DNA from: Kitasatospora kifunensis
GTDB taxonomy: Bacteria > Actinomycetota > Actinomycetes > Streptomycetales > Streptomycetaceae
Reading direction: 5' to 3'
DNA length: 64,000 bases
NCBI RefSeq assembly: GCF_014203855.1
Contig: NZ_JACHJV010000001.1
Location: forward strand, 6,944,001 to 7,008,000
Shown one piece after another: positions 29,601 through 33,598 of this stretch; position 1 is the stretch's first letter; each line of letters begins with the position of its first letter. Under the pieces are notes generated by a model. That model was not told the origin of the DNA. It saw only the letters and a list, made by a program, of their open reading frames with translations, and made no database searches. Made by a program: the position numbers and the translations under genes.

Positions 29601-30848
29601 GCGGTGCGGCTGGCGACCGCACTGGTGCGTGAGGACCGGCCCGGTGACCGCCGACTGGTGGGCTATCTGGTCCCCACCCCCGACCGGAGTCCCGATCTCG
29701 TCCTGCTGCGCGCGCAGCTGACCGAGAGCCTGCCGCAATACCTGGTCCCCAGCGCCCTGGTGGTGCTGGACGCGTTGCCGCTGACCCCGAACGGCAAGGT
29801 GGACCGTCGGGCCCTGCCGGCCCCCGAACACGCCGCCGCCTCGGTCGGCCGGGAACCCGAGGGCGAGTTGGAGACGAGGCTGGCCGAGCTGTTCGCCGAG
29901 GTGCTGGGCATGCCGCAGGTCGGCGCCGAGGAGGACTTCTTCACCCTCGGCGGCCACTCCCTGCTCGCCACCCGGCTGGTCGGCCGGGTGCGTGCGGCTC
30001 TCGGCGCCGAACTCGGCATCCGGGACCTGTTCGAGGCACCGAGCGTGGCGCGACTGGCCGAGCGGCTCACCGCGAGCGGCAGCGCCGAGCGCCTTGAACA
30101 GGGCGGCTGCGCCGACCCGTTCGAGCCGCTGCTGCCGCTGCGCACGGGTGGGTCGCTGCCGCCGCTGTTCTGCGTGCACCCTGGTTACGGGGTGGGCTGG
30201 TCGTTCCGCGGGCTGGCCGACTACCTGCCGGCGGAGCGCCCGCTGTATGCGCTGCAGGCACCCGGTCTGCGGTCGGGCGAGGTCGCGGCGCAGAGCGTGG
30301 AGGAGTTGGCCGCCGACTACCTGGCGCGGATCCGCTCGGTCCAGCCGTCCGGGCCCTACCAGCTGCTCGGCTGGTCCTTCGGCGGCGCGGTGGCGCATGC
30401 GATGGCCACCCAGCTCCAGGAGGCGGGGGAGCGGGTCGAGTTGCTGGCCGTGCTCGACGTCTACCCGGGGGTGCCGATCGAGCGGCCCGCGCAGGCGGCC
30501 GCCACCGCCCCGGCCGTCACGCAGCCGGCCCTGACCCAACTCGCCCGCACGCAAGCAGCCCTCACCGAACCGCTGCCCAGTCAGACGCTGGCCGCGGTCG
30601 TGGAGCTCTTCGCCCAGCACGCGAGTCTGTTGGACAAGTTCACCCCGAAGACGTTCCATGGTGACCTGCTGTTCTTCCGCGCCGATCATGGTCGGTCGCA
30701 GACCGCGCCCGCCGCCGAGGTGTGGCGCGATCACTGCATCGGTCAGCTGGAGGTCACGGCTGTCGACTGCACCCATGACGACATGACACAACCCTCGGCC
30801 CTGGCCGAGATCGGCCCGATCGTGGCCGCAGCCCTGCGGGGAGTCTGA
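14664..30848 (+). CDS. Nonribosomal peptide synthetase, four modules with terminal thioesterase
   Basis: This is the terminal synthetase of the assembly line, 5394 residues. ATG at 14664 lies 4 nt after the preceding stop, so it is translationally coupled. Domains in order are C-A-T-E, C-A-T, C-A-T-E and C-A-T-TE. The first C domain begins immediately (ILPLSRLQEGLFFHAQF). This is the D-residue-accepting type, consistent with the epimerase that ends the upstream protein. C domains after each internal epimerase have the same LQEGLYFH start; the one after the GGHS carrier has the SYAQQRLWFL type. The C-terminal thioesterase (about 30110-30845) has GWSFGG with Ser5238 and a late CTHDD histidine. 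It should release the peptide by hydrolysis or cyclisation. Predicted order: D-X, Thr, D-aromatic, Val. An MbtH-like gene follows after 62 nt. Confidence 0.97.
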   Translation: MANARIQDILPLSRLQEGLFFHAQFDAEGVDVYSSQLTLQLEGPLDAEALKAAGSALLERHPNLKAAFRQADSGKPVQLIPRQVRLPWTEVDLSSLAEAEQVAEVARLCAEDRERRFDLAKPPLLRFLLIRLDGRRHVLVLNHHHILWDGWSNALLMAELFTLYQRGGDVSGLPRVAPYKNYLAWAAAQDREAAKAGWQGALAGLAEPSLLAPVGEDRAAALPERCEVELSESVTQALGALARRLGVTVNTVVQAGWGLLVAQLTGRDDVVFGATVSGRPPELAGVEQMVGLFINTLPVRVTSAAGESVAGLITRLQAEQSALLAHQHVGLADVQRWSGLGELFDTNVVFENYPLDAASLSMAGSAVQVRAAESREATHYTLNLAVVPGARLSLRLDHRTDLFDRPAAERLLARLSRLLEQFTVDADRPVGRLGTLDPDEQRRLLTDWNDTAAQLPGATLAELFQAQVARDPEATALLFGESRLSYGELNARANRLARRLVESGVEPETGVGLLMGRSADLVVAILAVVKAGGFYVPLDARYPLAHRRLILAETAARVLLTDDALAEQARELTDLPVLVVAQEADGTADAGGLALPAAGDRLAYVMYTSGSTGRPKGVAATHQGVVALATDRRFTSGAYQRVLLHAPYSFDASTAELWVPLLCGGQLVIAPDGLIGAAEMEQLLAQYAVTGVFVTAGLFGLIGEERPECFKGVREILTGGDVVSPTAAAKVRAACPGTTVVIGYGPTEVTMLASTHAVDGSEPGAMPIGRPLDNTQVYVLDSALRPVPPGVAGELYVAGVGTARGYLHRPQLTAERFVADPYGPAGSRLYRTGDVVRWLPDGTLAFVGRADEQVKVRGFRIELAGIEAVLAAHPAVARAAVIVRQDRPGEKRLVGYVVPVEGAQLDPARLRAHVGESMPEYMVPSAIVVLETLPLTPNDKLDRKALPAPEFEPAEPGRAARTAREEVLAGLFGEVLGRERVGIDDGFFELGGDSITSIQLVARARKAGLVFTARDVFTRQTVAELAQVAKGEDAAVAEDGEAALGLVPALPIVHALRELGPISEGFHQAMLLQVPAGLDLARLTGAVQSVLDHHDALRARYLEGEQGALQVPPRGEVRAASLITRIDAAGADEQALRTLVATQARAARGRLAPRAGVMAQLVWFDAGAQSAGRLLVLVHHLVVDGVSWRILLPDLATAYQGGELQPTGTSLRTWAGALTIEAERRTDELPFWQQVLAADPQLFPVADGLAGRLELTLPAEITEPLLSSVAALFHAEVNDVLLTGLALAVNRVRGQDAGVLIELEGHGREELSESIDLSRTVGWFTSAYPVRLDPGTGSEVGQALKTVKEQLRAVPDRGLGYGLLRHLNADTAPVLAGLPRPQLGFNYLGRIGAATTAGDWSPAPELDGIADEPSNQPHAIAVNAWTQESAQGPRLTAAWSWAAGCLTEERARRLGQAWFDVLVELVEHARTPDAGGLTPSDLPLLTVSQAELDRLATQPLAEVLPLAPLQEGLYFHAQYGGTDELDVYTSQLALHLAGPIDAAALRAATEAALDRHPHLRAFLAQLDDGRAVQAVPRRVELPWSELDLSESTAQEAELDRLRAAERAHRFDLASAPLLRFTLVRLATERHVLLLTNHHILWDGWSIGVLIGELFTLYRDRSATLPRVAPFRDYLAWRAAQDQDAARDAWQSALAGIEEATLLADRDHARRAQLPAKLQLLVPSELTQALTATARTLGVTLNTVVQAAWGLLLAHLTGRQDVVFGAVVSGRPPELPGVERMVGLLINTLPVRVRIDPAEPLAELLARLQREQTALLAHQHVSLAELQRWLGIGELFDTALAFENYPLDTAALATPTDELRITAAGIEDATHYPLTLVAIPGAELDLRLAYRQDVFDPTAAQAVLDRLQQLLQTLVADATRPTGRLDLLTKAERAHLLGDRPQPVDCDATLPELFQAQAARLPQAAALSSEESALGYGELNAAANRLAHLLIAQGAGPERVVALALPRCADLVVALLAVLKTGAAYLPVDPDSPSERIAYLLDDAAPTLLITHHEVADRLPSGVRAPRLLLDAPQLAAELAAQRSSDPTDADRLCPLLPEHTAYIIYTSGSTGRPKGVLIPHRNVVRLFAATDHWFGFGEQDVWALFHSYAFDFSVWEIWGPLLHGGRLVVVPYLVSRSPAEVLALLLRERVTVLNQTPSAFYQLLQAEEERESGAIAALRTVVFGGEALDLNRLAAWYRRHPEDGPRLVNMYGITETTVHVSYRPLDGATVAGEPGSVIGSAIPDLVMYVLDGALRPVPVGVAGELYVAGAGLARGYAGRPGLTAERFVADPYGPGGTRMYRTGDVARRRADGELEYLGRADDQVKIRGFRIELGEIEAALLSHPQVRQAAVVVREDRPGDRTLAGYTVPAVDSADLREHLAALLPTYMVPAALLGLTALPLTGNGKLDRKALPAPGDVAGGASGRAPRTDRERELCRLFAEVLGLERVDIDGDFFALGGHSLLATRLVSRVRGTLGIELAIRTLFEAPTVAALAERLDPTAEGKPQSQRLALVPMPRSEQLPLSYAQQRLWFLGSLEGPSATYSIPLAVRLTGPLDRAALESALGDVLARHESLRTVFPQRVDGTPYQLILDPVAALTTVAASEQDLPAQLAEAASAGFDLARDLPLRAHLFALAPQEHVLLLTLHHIAGDGWSMGPLAADLSLAYAARLAGVAPQWAPLPVQYADYTLWQRQLLGSPTDRMSLISRQLDYWQRTLAGMPAELALPTDRPRPAQAGYRGESIAFRTDPELHRALSTLATERQATVFMVARAAFAALLAGLGAGEDIPLGTPVAGRTDEALSDLVGFFINTLVLRTDLSGDPTFAELVDRVKEADLEAYAHQDVPFEHLVEALNPTRSMGRHPLVQTMFAWQNTGSPQLDLPGLQATALATGAVAARFDLSVSLGELTDPDGAPAGIEGSIEYASDLFDRATVERLAERYRRVLVAVTADPTIRLGRLDLLDEAERARIETEWSTAEIAVPAATLPALFEAQAARTPQATALIFEGGELTYAELNASANRLARHLVALGIGPESRVAVSLPRGERYAVAFLAIAKAGAAYLPIDPDYPAERIAYLLQDASPALLLTEAQISPTASTPRLLLEEPELAESLRELADGDLTDAERIAELRTAHPAYVIYTSGSTGRPKGVVVPHHGLASLTGAQIERFAVEVGSRVLQFASTSFDAAISELCMALLAGATAVLAPTERLAVGEPLVDLLAERRITHVTLPPAALAVLPPHALRTVTTLVTAGEACPPALVERWSAGRRMINAYGPTEASVCATMTEPLDGHSGVPIGRPIWNTRVSVLDGALRPVPVGVPGELYLAGAGLARGYLGRPGLTAERFVADPYGPAGSRLYRTGDLVRWRSDGELEYLGRTDDQVKLRGFRIELGEVEAALAAHPAVRQAAAQVREGRLVGYVVAAADGGDGHGEALPAALRAQLQERLPHYLVPSAVVVLDALPLTPNGKLDRKALPAPDFAAAVTGRAPRTEREQVLSGLFAELLGLESVGIDDGFFELGGDSITSIQLVARARQAGLVFSARDVFTCQTVAELALVAQGAEAAVTEDADAGLGELPATPIMHWLREHGGPIDGFQQAMLLQVPGAPDAERLTRAAQALLDRHDALRARLLVAADGQWSLRVPPAGAVRAADLLTRIDVTGRSTQELTDLVSAQARAAQARLAPTEGVLVQLVWFDAGPQRPGRLLVMIHHLAVDGVSWRILLPDLAAAWRGEELAPVATSLRSWSALLTAEARRREAELPFWQEQLGSTDPRIGSRALDPVRDTNATAGRLDLTLPPAVAEPLLGSVPALFHAEVNDVLLTALALAVERWRGADTESSRTGDRAGLLVELEGHGRQEFTSHVDLSRTVGWFTTVHPVRIAPGQVGDWSGPALGRALKAVKEQLRAVPEHGIGWGLLRHLNPETAAELAELPAPQIGFNYLGRFDATRAQAAADWSAVPIGTEHGGLAAAAPLTQALSLNARTEDRAEGAHLVAAWSFAAGVLGEQDVREVGELWFAALRALVAHAQEPGAGGLSPSDVPLVQITQRELDQLATEPLAELLPPAPLQEGLYFHARYDTEGEDVYTAQLALQLAGPLDPQALRTAAEALLVRHPQLRAGFRQSASGRLLQVIPREVQLPWTEVDLSGLGAPEQRTELDRLRAADRTRRFDPAAPPLLRLTLVKLAAEQHTLILTNHHILWDGWSIGVLIGELLDLYRGRADLPRATSMREYLGWLAVQDRDAARASWQRALAGLAEPTRLAPIMDGRPGEGAAPERITQSLGIELTQALTATARRLGVTVNTVLQAAWGITLAQLTGRQDVVFGAVVSGRPPELPGVERMAGLLINTLPVRITLDPAESLGALVDRVQYEQSALLAHQHVGLADLQSWCGLGELFDTAYVFENYPVDTAALAAAPGNGNGLRITGADGQDGTHYPVTIAALPGERLGLRVDFRPGLVDRTTAQRIVDGLRRVVEAVVADAELPVGRVALLDEATRARVLGEWSTTAPEARIAVGAGTGAGASLPALFEAQVTRTPAAPAVVLGEEWLSYDELNSRANRLARQLLALGLDRQDGVAILLDRSLDLVVAILAVLKAGGYYVPLDARYPLAHRRMILADTGARAVITDRSLLADADLLGLPTLLADAELPGDRSDLELAILPDQLAYVMYTSGSTGRPKGVAVTHRNVSKLAGDRRWAGGAHERVLLHSSPAFDASTYELWVPLLRGGAVVVAPPGAQTPQELAEILTQRQVTALWLTAGLFALVAEERPAALAGVREVLAGGDVVAPGAVARVQAACPDTRVVIGYGPTETTTFATCAELEPQACAELEPQPDGGSALPIGRPLDDTRVLILDAALRPVAPGVLGELYIAGAGLARGYLGRPALTAERFVADPYGPAGGRLYRTGDLARWDENGVVRFAGRADQQVKLRGFRIELGEVEAALTAHPAVRLATALVREDRPGDRRLVGYLVPTPDRSPDLVLLRAQLTESLPQYLVPSALVVLDALPLTPNGKVDRRALPAPEHAAASVGREPEGELETRLAELFAEVLGMPQVGAEEDFFTLGGHSLLATRLVGRVRAALGAELGIRDLFEAPSVARLAERLTASGSAERLEQGGCADPFEPLLPLRTGGSLPPLFCVHPGYGVGWSFRGLADYLPAERPLYALQAPGLRSGEVAAQSVEELAADYLARIRSVQPSGPYQLLGWSFGGAVAHAMATQLQEAGERVELLAVLDVYPGVPIERPAQAAATAPAVTQPALTQLARTQAALTEPLPSQTLAAVVELFAQHASLLDKFTPKTFHGDLLFFRADHGRSQTAPAAEVWRDHCIGQLEVTAVDCTHDDMTQPSALAEIGPIVAAALRGV
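14680..19130 (+). other. NRPS module e: C-A-T-E, unassigned D-residue
   Basis: The C domain is of the D-accepting type with HHHILWDGW near 15091. The A domain spans about 16035-17515. Pocket residues from FDASTAEL, VTGVFVTAGLF, ILTGGD and IGYGPTEVTML read D-A-A-F-L-G-G-M-L-K. I do not recognise this code, although the pocket is hydrophobic. The A10 motif reads NDKLDR instead of NGKLDR, with the lysine kept. The carrier is GGDS (near 17632), followed by an E domain with HHLVVDGVSWR, so a D-residue is expected. Confidence 0.7.
19160..22290 (+). other. NRPS module f: C-A-T, predicted Thr
   Basis: The C domain has NHHILWDGWS near 19570 and starts with VLPLAPLQEGLYFH, the D-accepting type. The A domain spans about 20500-22030. 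Pocket residues from FDFSVWEI, TVLNQTPS, TVVFGGEA and NMYGITETTVH give D-F-W-N-V-G-M-V-H-K, essentially the standard threonine code (DFWNIGMVHK). The carrier has GGHS near 22157. A Thr side chain here could be the nucleophile for a depsipeptide ring, but nothing in the sequence proves this. Confidence 0.85.
22335..26930 (+). other. NRPS module g: C-A-T-E, predicted D-Tyr or related aromatic
   Basis: The C domain has HHIAGDGWS near 22720. The A domain spans about 23725-25205. Pocket residues from FDAAISEL, THVTLPPA, TLVTAGEA and NAYGPTEASVC read D-A-S-T-V-A-A-V-C-K, a Tyr-type code that can also fit Phe or beta-hydroxy-Tyr. The carrier has GGDS near 25332, followed by an E domain with HHLAVDGVSWR. 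The expected product is a D-aromatic residue. Confidence 0.78.
25175..25576 (+). repeat. Inter-gene duplicated T/E block, copy 2
   Basis: Partner of 12889-13290. The flanking A and E domains are much less similar at base level, which points to a local exchange and not to whole-module duplication. Confidence 0.8.
26930..30848 (+). other. NRPS module h: C-A-T-TE, predicted Val, chain release
   Basis: The C domain is of the D-accepting type (LQEGLYFHARY, then NHHILWDGWS near 27352). The A domain spans about 28330-29830. Pocket residues from FDASTYEL, VTALWLTAG, VLAGGD and IGYGPTETTTF read D-A-Y-W-L-G-G-T-F-K, a valine code. A 24-nt tandem duplication (29211-29258) sits just after the GYGPTE motif. 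The carrier GGHS is near 29950, and the type I thioesterase carries GWSFGG. Confidence 0.85.
29211..29258 (+). repeat. In-frame 24-nt tandem duplication in the Val A domain
   Basis: Two 24-nt units encode CAELEPQA and CAELEPQP just downstream of the A5 motif. Two synonymous or conservative differences show that the copies have begun to diverge. Confidence 0.93.
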
Positions 30849-30910
30849 CCCGCGGGAAGCCGCCAGACCACCACTTGGGCTGACCACCGTTCAGAAAGGA
30901 AAGAGAACCG

Positions 30911-31180
30911 ATGGCGAACCCGTTCGAGGACGCGGAGGGCACCTACCTGGTGCTGGTGAACGAGGAGAACCAGCACTCGCTCTGGCCCGCCTTCGCGGAG
31001 GTGCCGGCCGGCTGGACCCTCGCTCACGGCCCGGACAGCCGACAGGCCTGCCTCGACCACGTGGAGGCCAACTGGACGGACATGCGTCCGGCCAGCCTCG
31101 TCCGCGCGATGGCCGAGACGGACGCGGCGCCCCAGACGGACGCGGCGCCCCAGACGGACGCGACGGCCCAGACGAAGTAG
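30911..31180 (+). CDS. MbtH-like NRPS partner protein
   Basis: This is a small MbtH-family protein (89 aa) that binds A domains and supports their folding or adenylation activity. The family signature is clear: NPFED at the N-terminus, the NEENQHSLWPAF motif, and the VEANWTDMRPASL region. The start is supported by a purine-rich ribosome site (ggaaagag) 8-9 nt upstream of ATG 30911. It follows the terminal synthetase by 62 nt on the same strand, so it is very probably cotranscribed and serves both synthetases. The core ends near residue 70. The remaining tail is three repeats of DAAPQT-type units from an 18-nt tandem repeat, not part of the usual MbtH fold. Confidence 0.95.
   Translation: MANPFEDAEGTYLVLVNEENQHSLWPAFAEVPAGWTLAHGPDSRQACLDHVEANWTDMRPASLVRAMAETDAAPQTDAAPQTDATAQTK
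31121..31174 (+). repeat. 18-nt tandem repeat (x3) in the mbtH-like 3' end
   Basis: Two identical 18-nt units and a third with changes encode DAAPQT-DAAPQT-DATAQT just before the stop codon. Confidence 0.95.
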
Positions 31181-31270
31181 TCCGAGACCGGTAGCGCGCG
31201 GCTGAAGCAAGCGCCTTCTCCCGTCGTCTCCTCAGCCGCAACCGCAGTCACCAGCGCAACCGCAAGCGCA

Positions 31271-31308
31271 GGGCCCGGGCCGATGATCACGATCATCGGC
31301 CCGGGCCC
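31271..31308 (+). terminator. Perfect 18-bp inverted repeat between mbtH-like and TEII genes
   Basis: The arms 31271-31288 and 31291-31308 are exact reverse complements with only 2 nt between them, followed by ttt. This is a very stable hairpin and a likely intrinsic terminator or processing/attenuation site. It sits inside the apparent NRPS operon, 36 nt before the thioesterase gene, so that gene may be partly uncoupled. Confidence 0.75.
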
Positions 31309-31344
31309 TTTGCCTGCGTCGCCGATACCTGAAAGGCTCCCGTC

Positions 31345-32130
31345 ATGTCACTGCTGCCCACCAACTTCACCAACCCCACCAACCCCGCCAGCGCCTGGGT
31401 CCGCCCGCTGGTCGCTCGCCCGCAGGCCCGGCGGCGACTGTTCTGCTTCCACCCCGCCGGCGCGGGTGCCCTCCTCTACCGCGACTGGCCGGCCGCCATA
31501 CCCGCCGATGTCGAGGTGCTCGCCATCCTGCTGCCGGGCCGTGAGGCACGGTTGGCCGAGCCGCACCTGACGGACTACGGGCAGGCCGTCGCGCAGCTCT
31601 TCGCGGCGATCCGGCCGCTGTTGGACCGTCCGTACACGTTCTTCGGGCACAGCATGGGCGCCCTGCTCGCCTACGGTGTTGCCATGGCAACACCGCGCGG
31701 CGGTGCACTGGCACCGGACCGGCTGATAGTGAGCGGCTGCCCGGGACCGGGTTCGGCCCCCAGGAAGCCGGGCCGGGCGAAGTGGTCCGAACCGGAGCTG
31801 ATCGAGGACCTGCGCGAGATGGGCGGCACCCCCGAGGAGGTCCTGGAGAACCCGGGCCTGCTGGAGCTGATCCTGCCGACGCTGCGCGCCGACTACGCGA
31901 TCTACGAGTCGTTCCGGCGCCCGACCGGTCCGGAGCTGGAGTGCCCGGTCTCGATCCTCGGCGGCGAGGACGACAGCGTGTCGGTCGCCGACCTGGAGCG
32001 TTGGGCGGACACCACCCGCGCCGACAGCTCGGTGCGGCTCTTCCCCGGCGGCCACTTCTTCCTCACCGGGAAGTCGACCGAGGCCGTGTTGGCCGCCGTC
32101 ACCGCTGACCTCGGCGTCGGTCCCGCGTAG
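31345..32130 (+). CDS. Type II thioesterase (NRPS editing)
   Basis: This is a stand-alone alpha/beta-hydrolase thioesterase of 261 aa, the usual size. Such enzymes remove wrong acyl or aminoacyl groups from carrier domains and so restart stalled NRPS modules. Visible features are FCFHPAGAGA near residue 32, the nucleophile motif GHSMG with Ser103, the GGEDD acidic site and GGHFFL with the catalytic His near the end. It is on the same strand 165 nt after the mbtH-like gene, separated by a strong palindrome. The N-terminus includes a short repetitive TNFTNPTNP stretch before the conserved fold, so a slightly later start is possible, but no better ribosome site is evident. A convergent terminator follows. 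Confidence 0.93.
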   Translation: MSLLPTNFTNPTNPASAWVRPLVARPQARRRLFCFHPAGAGALLYRDWPAAIPADVEVLAILLPGREARLAEPHLTDYGQAVAQLFAAIRPLLDRPYTFFGHSMGALLAYGVAMATPRGGALAPDRLIVSGCPGPGSAPRKPGRAKWSEPELIEDLREMGGTPEEVLENPGLLELILPTLRADYAIYESFRRPTGPELECPVSILGGEDDSVSVADLERWADTTRADSSVRLFPGGHFFLTGKSTEAVLAAVTADLGVGPA

Positions 32131-32161
32131 GTCCCCTCCCGCACCGGACCCCGACCTGCCG

Positions 32162-32192
32162 CCGCCCCGAGCCCACCACGGGCCCGGGGCGG
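32162..32192. terminator. Bidirectional terminator hairpin
   Basis: A 13-bp stem (32162-32174 with 32180-32192, one mismatch) and a 5-nt loop lie between the convergent thioesterase and amt genes. It can serve both strands. Confidence 0.7.
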
Positions 32193-32218
32193 TGGCATGC
32201 TCACCGGCCAAGGAAGCG

Positions 32219-33598
32219 CTACTCCCGCAGCCGCTGCGGATCGGCCGCCAGCATCCGGCGGACCTGGTCGAGCAGCGCACTCGCATCCGCCCCAGGCGTC
32301 TCGCCGGAGTCCGCGCCGCCCAGCTCGCCACCACTGCCGGCCCCGCCGAGCTCCCCGCCGCCCAGCAGCGCGTCCGCGATCTCCTTGAACTGCGCGTCCC
32401 AGTCGTTCTGGTAGACCTGCTCATGCTCCTGGGCGGCGCTCGACTGACGCAGACCCACCGTCAGGTCCACCGCCTTGCCGATCAGCGCGGTCATCCCGAA
32501 CGAGAACAGCCCCAGCACCAGCACCGCCACCAACTGCCTGCCCAGCAGGTCCCAGCCGCCCCCGTAGCAGAGACCCTTCTTGCCGGTCATGACGCCGGTG
32601 GCCGCCAGCCCCACCATCACCATGCCGAACAGCCCGCCCCACCCGTGGATGCCGACCACGTCCAAGGTGTCGTCCACGCCGAAGCGGTACTTCCAGCTGA
32701 TCGCGAACGCGCAGGTCAGGCCGGCCAGGAAGCCGATTGCGGCGGCCCAGGCGGGTGTCACGTCGCCGGCCGCCGGGGTCATCGCGACCATGCCGGTGAC
32801 CGCGCCCATGCACATGTCGAGCAGCCCGACCTGCCGGGTGCGCCAGTAACTGGTCACCGCCCAGCCCGCCATGGCGGACCCGGCGGCGAACTGGGTGTTG
32901 ACGAATCCCATCGCCGCCGCACCCGGCACGCCCAGGGAGGAGCCGGTGTTGAAGCCGAACCAGCCGAACCAGAGCAGCGCCAGGCCGATCACCACCAGCG
33001 GCAGGTTGTGCGGCCGGATCGGTTGGCGTTCGAAGTCCGCGCGCCGCCCGGCGACCACGGCCAGTGCCAGCCCGGCCGCGCCGGAGCTGAGTTCGACCAC
33101 CGTGCCACCGGAGAAGTCGACCGCGCCGACCTGTTTGGCGACCCAGCCGTCCGGCGCGAAGACCCAGTGCGCCATCGGGACGTAGACCAGCAGGGTCCAG
33201 GTGCAGACGAAGACCAGCCAGCCCTTCATCTTGGCGCGTCCGGCCACCGAGCCGCTGATCAGCGCGACGGTCACGATGGCGAAGGACATGTGGAACACCG
33301 AGAAGATCACGGTGGGGGTGTCACCGGTGCGCGAGTCGAGCCCGACGCCCGTCATGAAGAGGTGGTCGAAGCCGCCGATCAGCCCGTGCCCGCCGACGTC
33401 CTTGCCGAAGGCGAGCGAGTAGCCGACGGTGAACCAGATGATGCCCACCAGCACCACGCAGCCGAAGCACATCTTGAGCATCGCGATGACCTGGCCGGTG
33501 CGCACCATGCCGCCGTAGAAGAAGGCCAGGCCCGGCGCCATCAGCAGCACCATGGCGGCGGCCATCATCAGCCAGGCGCTGTCCCCGGTGTTCGTCAC
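32219..33598 (-). CDS. Amt/Mep/Rh-family ammonium transporter (second of pair)
   Basis: This is a polytopic membrane channel of 459 aa for ammonium/ammonia. It has the typical Amt start (DSAWLMMAAAMVLLMAPGLAFFYGGMV), IRPHNLPLVVIG, FGWFGFNTGSS, and the second pore histidine in DDTLDVVGIHGWGG. The first pore histidine, expected in a DFAGGTVVHIN-type motif, is Glu here (DFSGGTVVELSSG). The GTG start at 33598 overlaps the stop of the upstream amt gene by 4 nt, so translation is coupled. The C-terminus is extended by about 60 cytosolic residues with Gly/Glu-rich repeats (GGELGGA). No PII (glnK) gene is adjacent, unlike the usual actinobacterial amt locus. Confidence 0.94.
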   Translation of the reverse strand: MTNTGDSAWLMMAAAMVLLMAPGLAFFYGGMVRTGQVIAMLKMCFGCVVLVGIIWFTVGYSLAFGKDVGGHGLIGGFDHLFMTGVGLDSRTGDTPTVIFSVFHMSFAIVTVALISGSVAGRAKMKGWLVFVCTWTLLVYVPMAHWVFAPDGWVAKQVGAVDFSGGTVVELSSGAAGLALAVVAGRRADFERQPIRPHNLPLVVIGLALLWFGWFGFNTGSSLGVPGAAAMGFVNTQFAAGSAMAGWAVTSYWRTRQVGLLDMCMGAVTGMVAMTPAAGDVTPAWAAAIGFLAGLTCAFAISWKYRFGVDDTLDVVGIHGWGGLFGMVMVGLAATGVMTGKKGLCYGGGWDLLGRQLVAVLVLGLFSFGMTALIGKAVDLTVGLRQSSAAQEHEQVYQNDWDAQFKEIADALLGGGELGGAGSGGELGGADSGETPGADASALLDQVRRMLAADPQRLRE

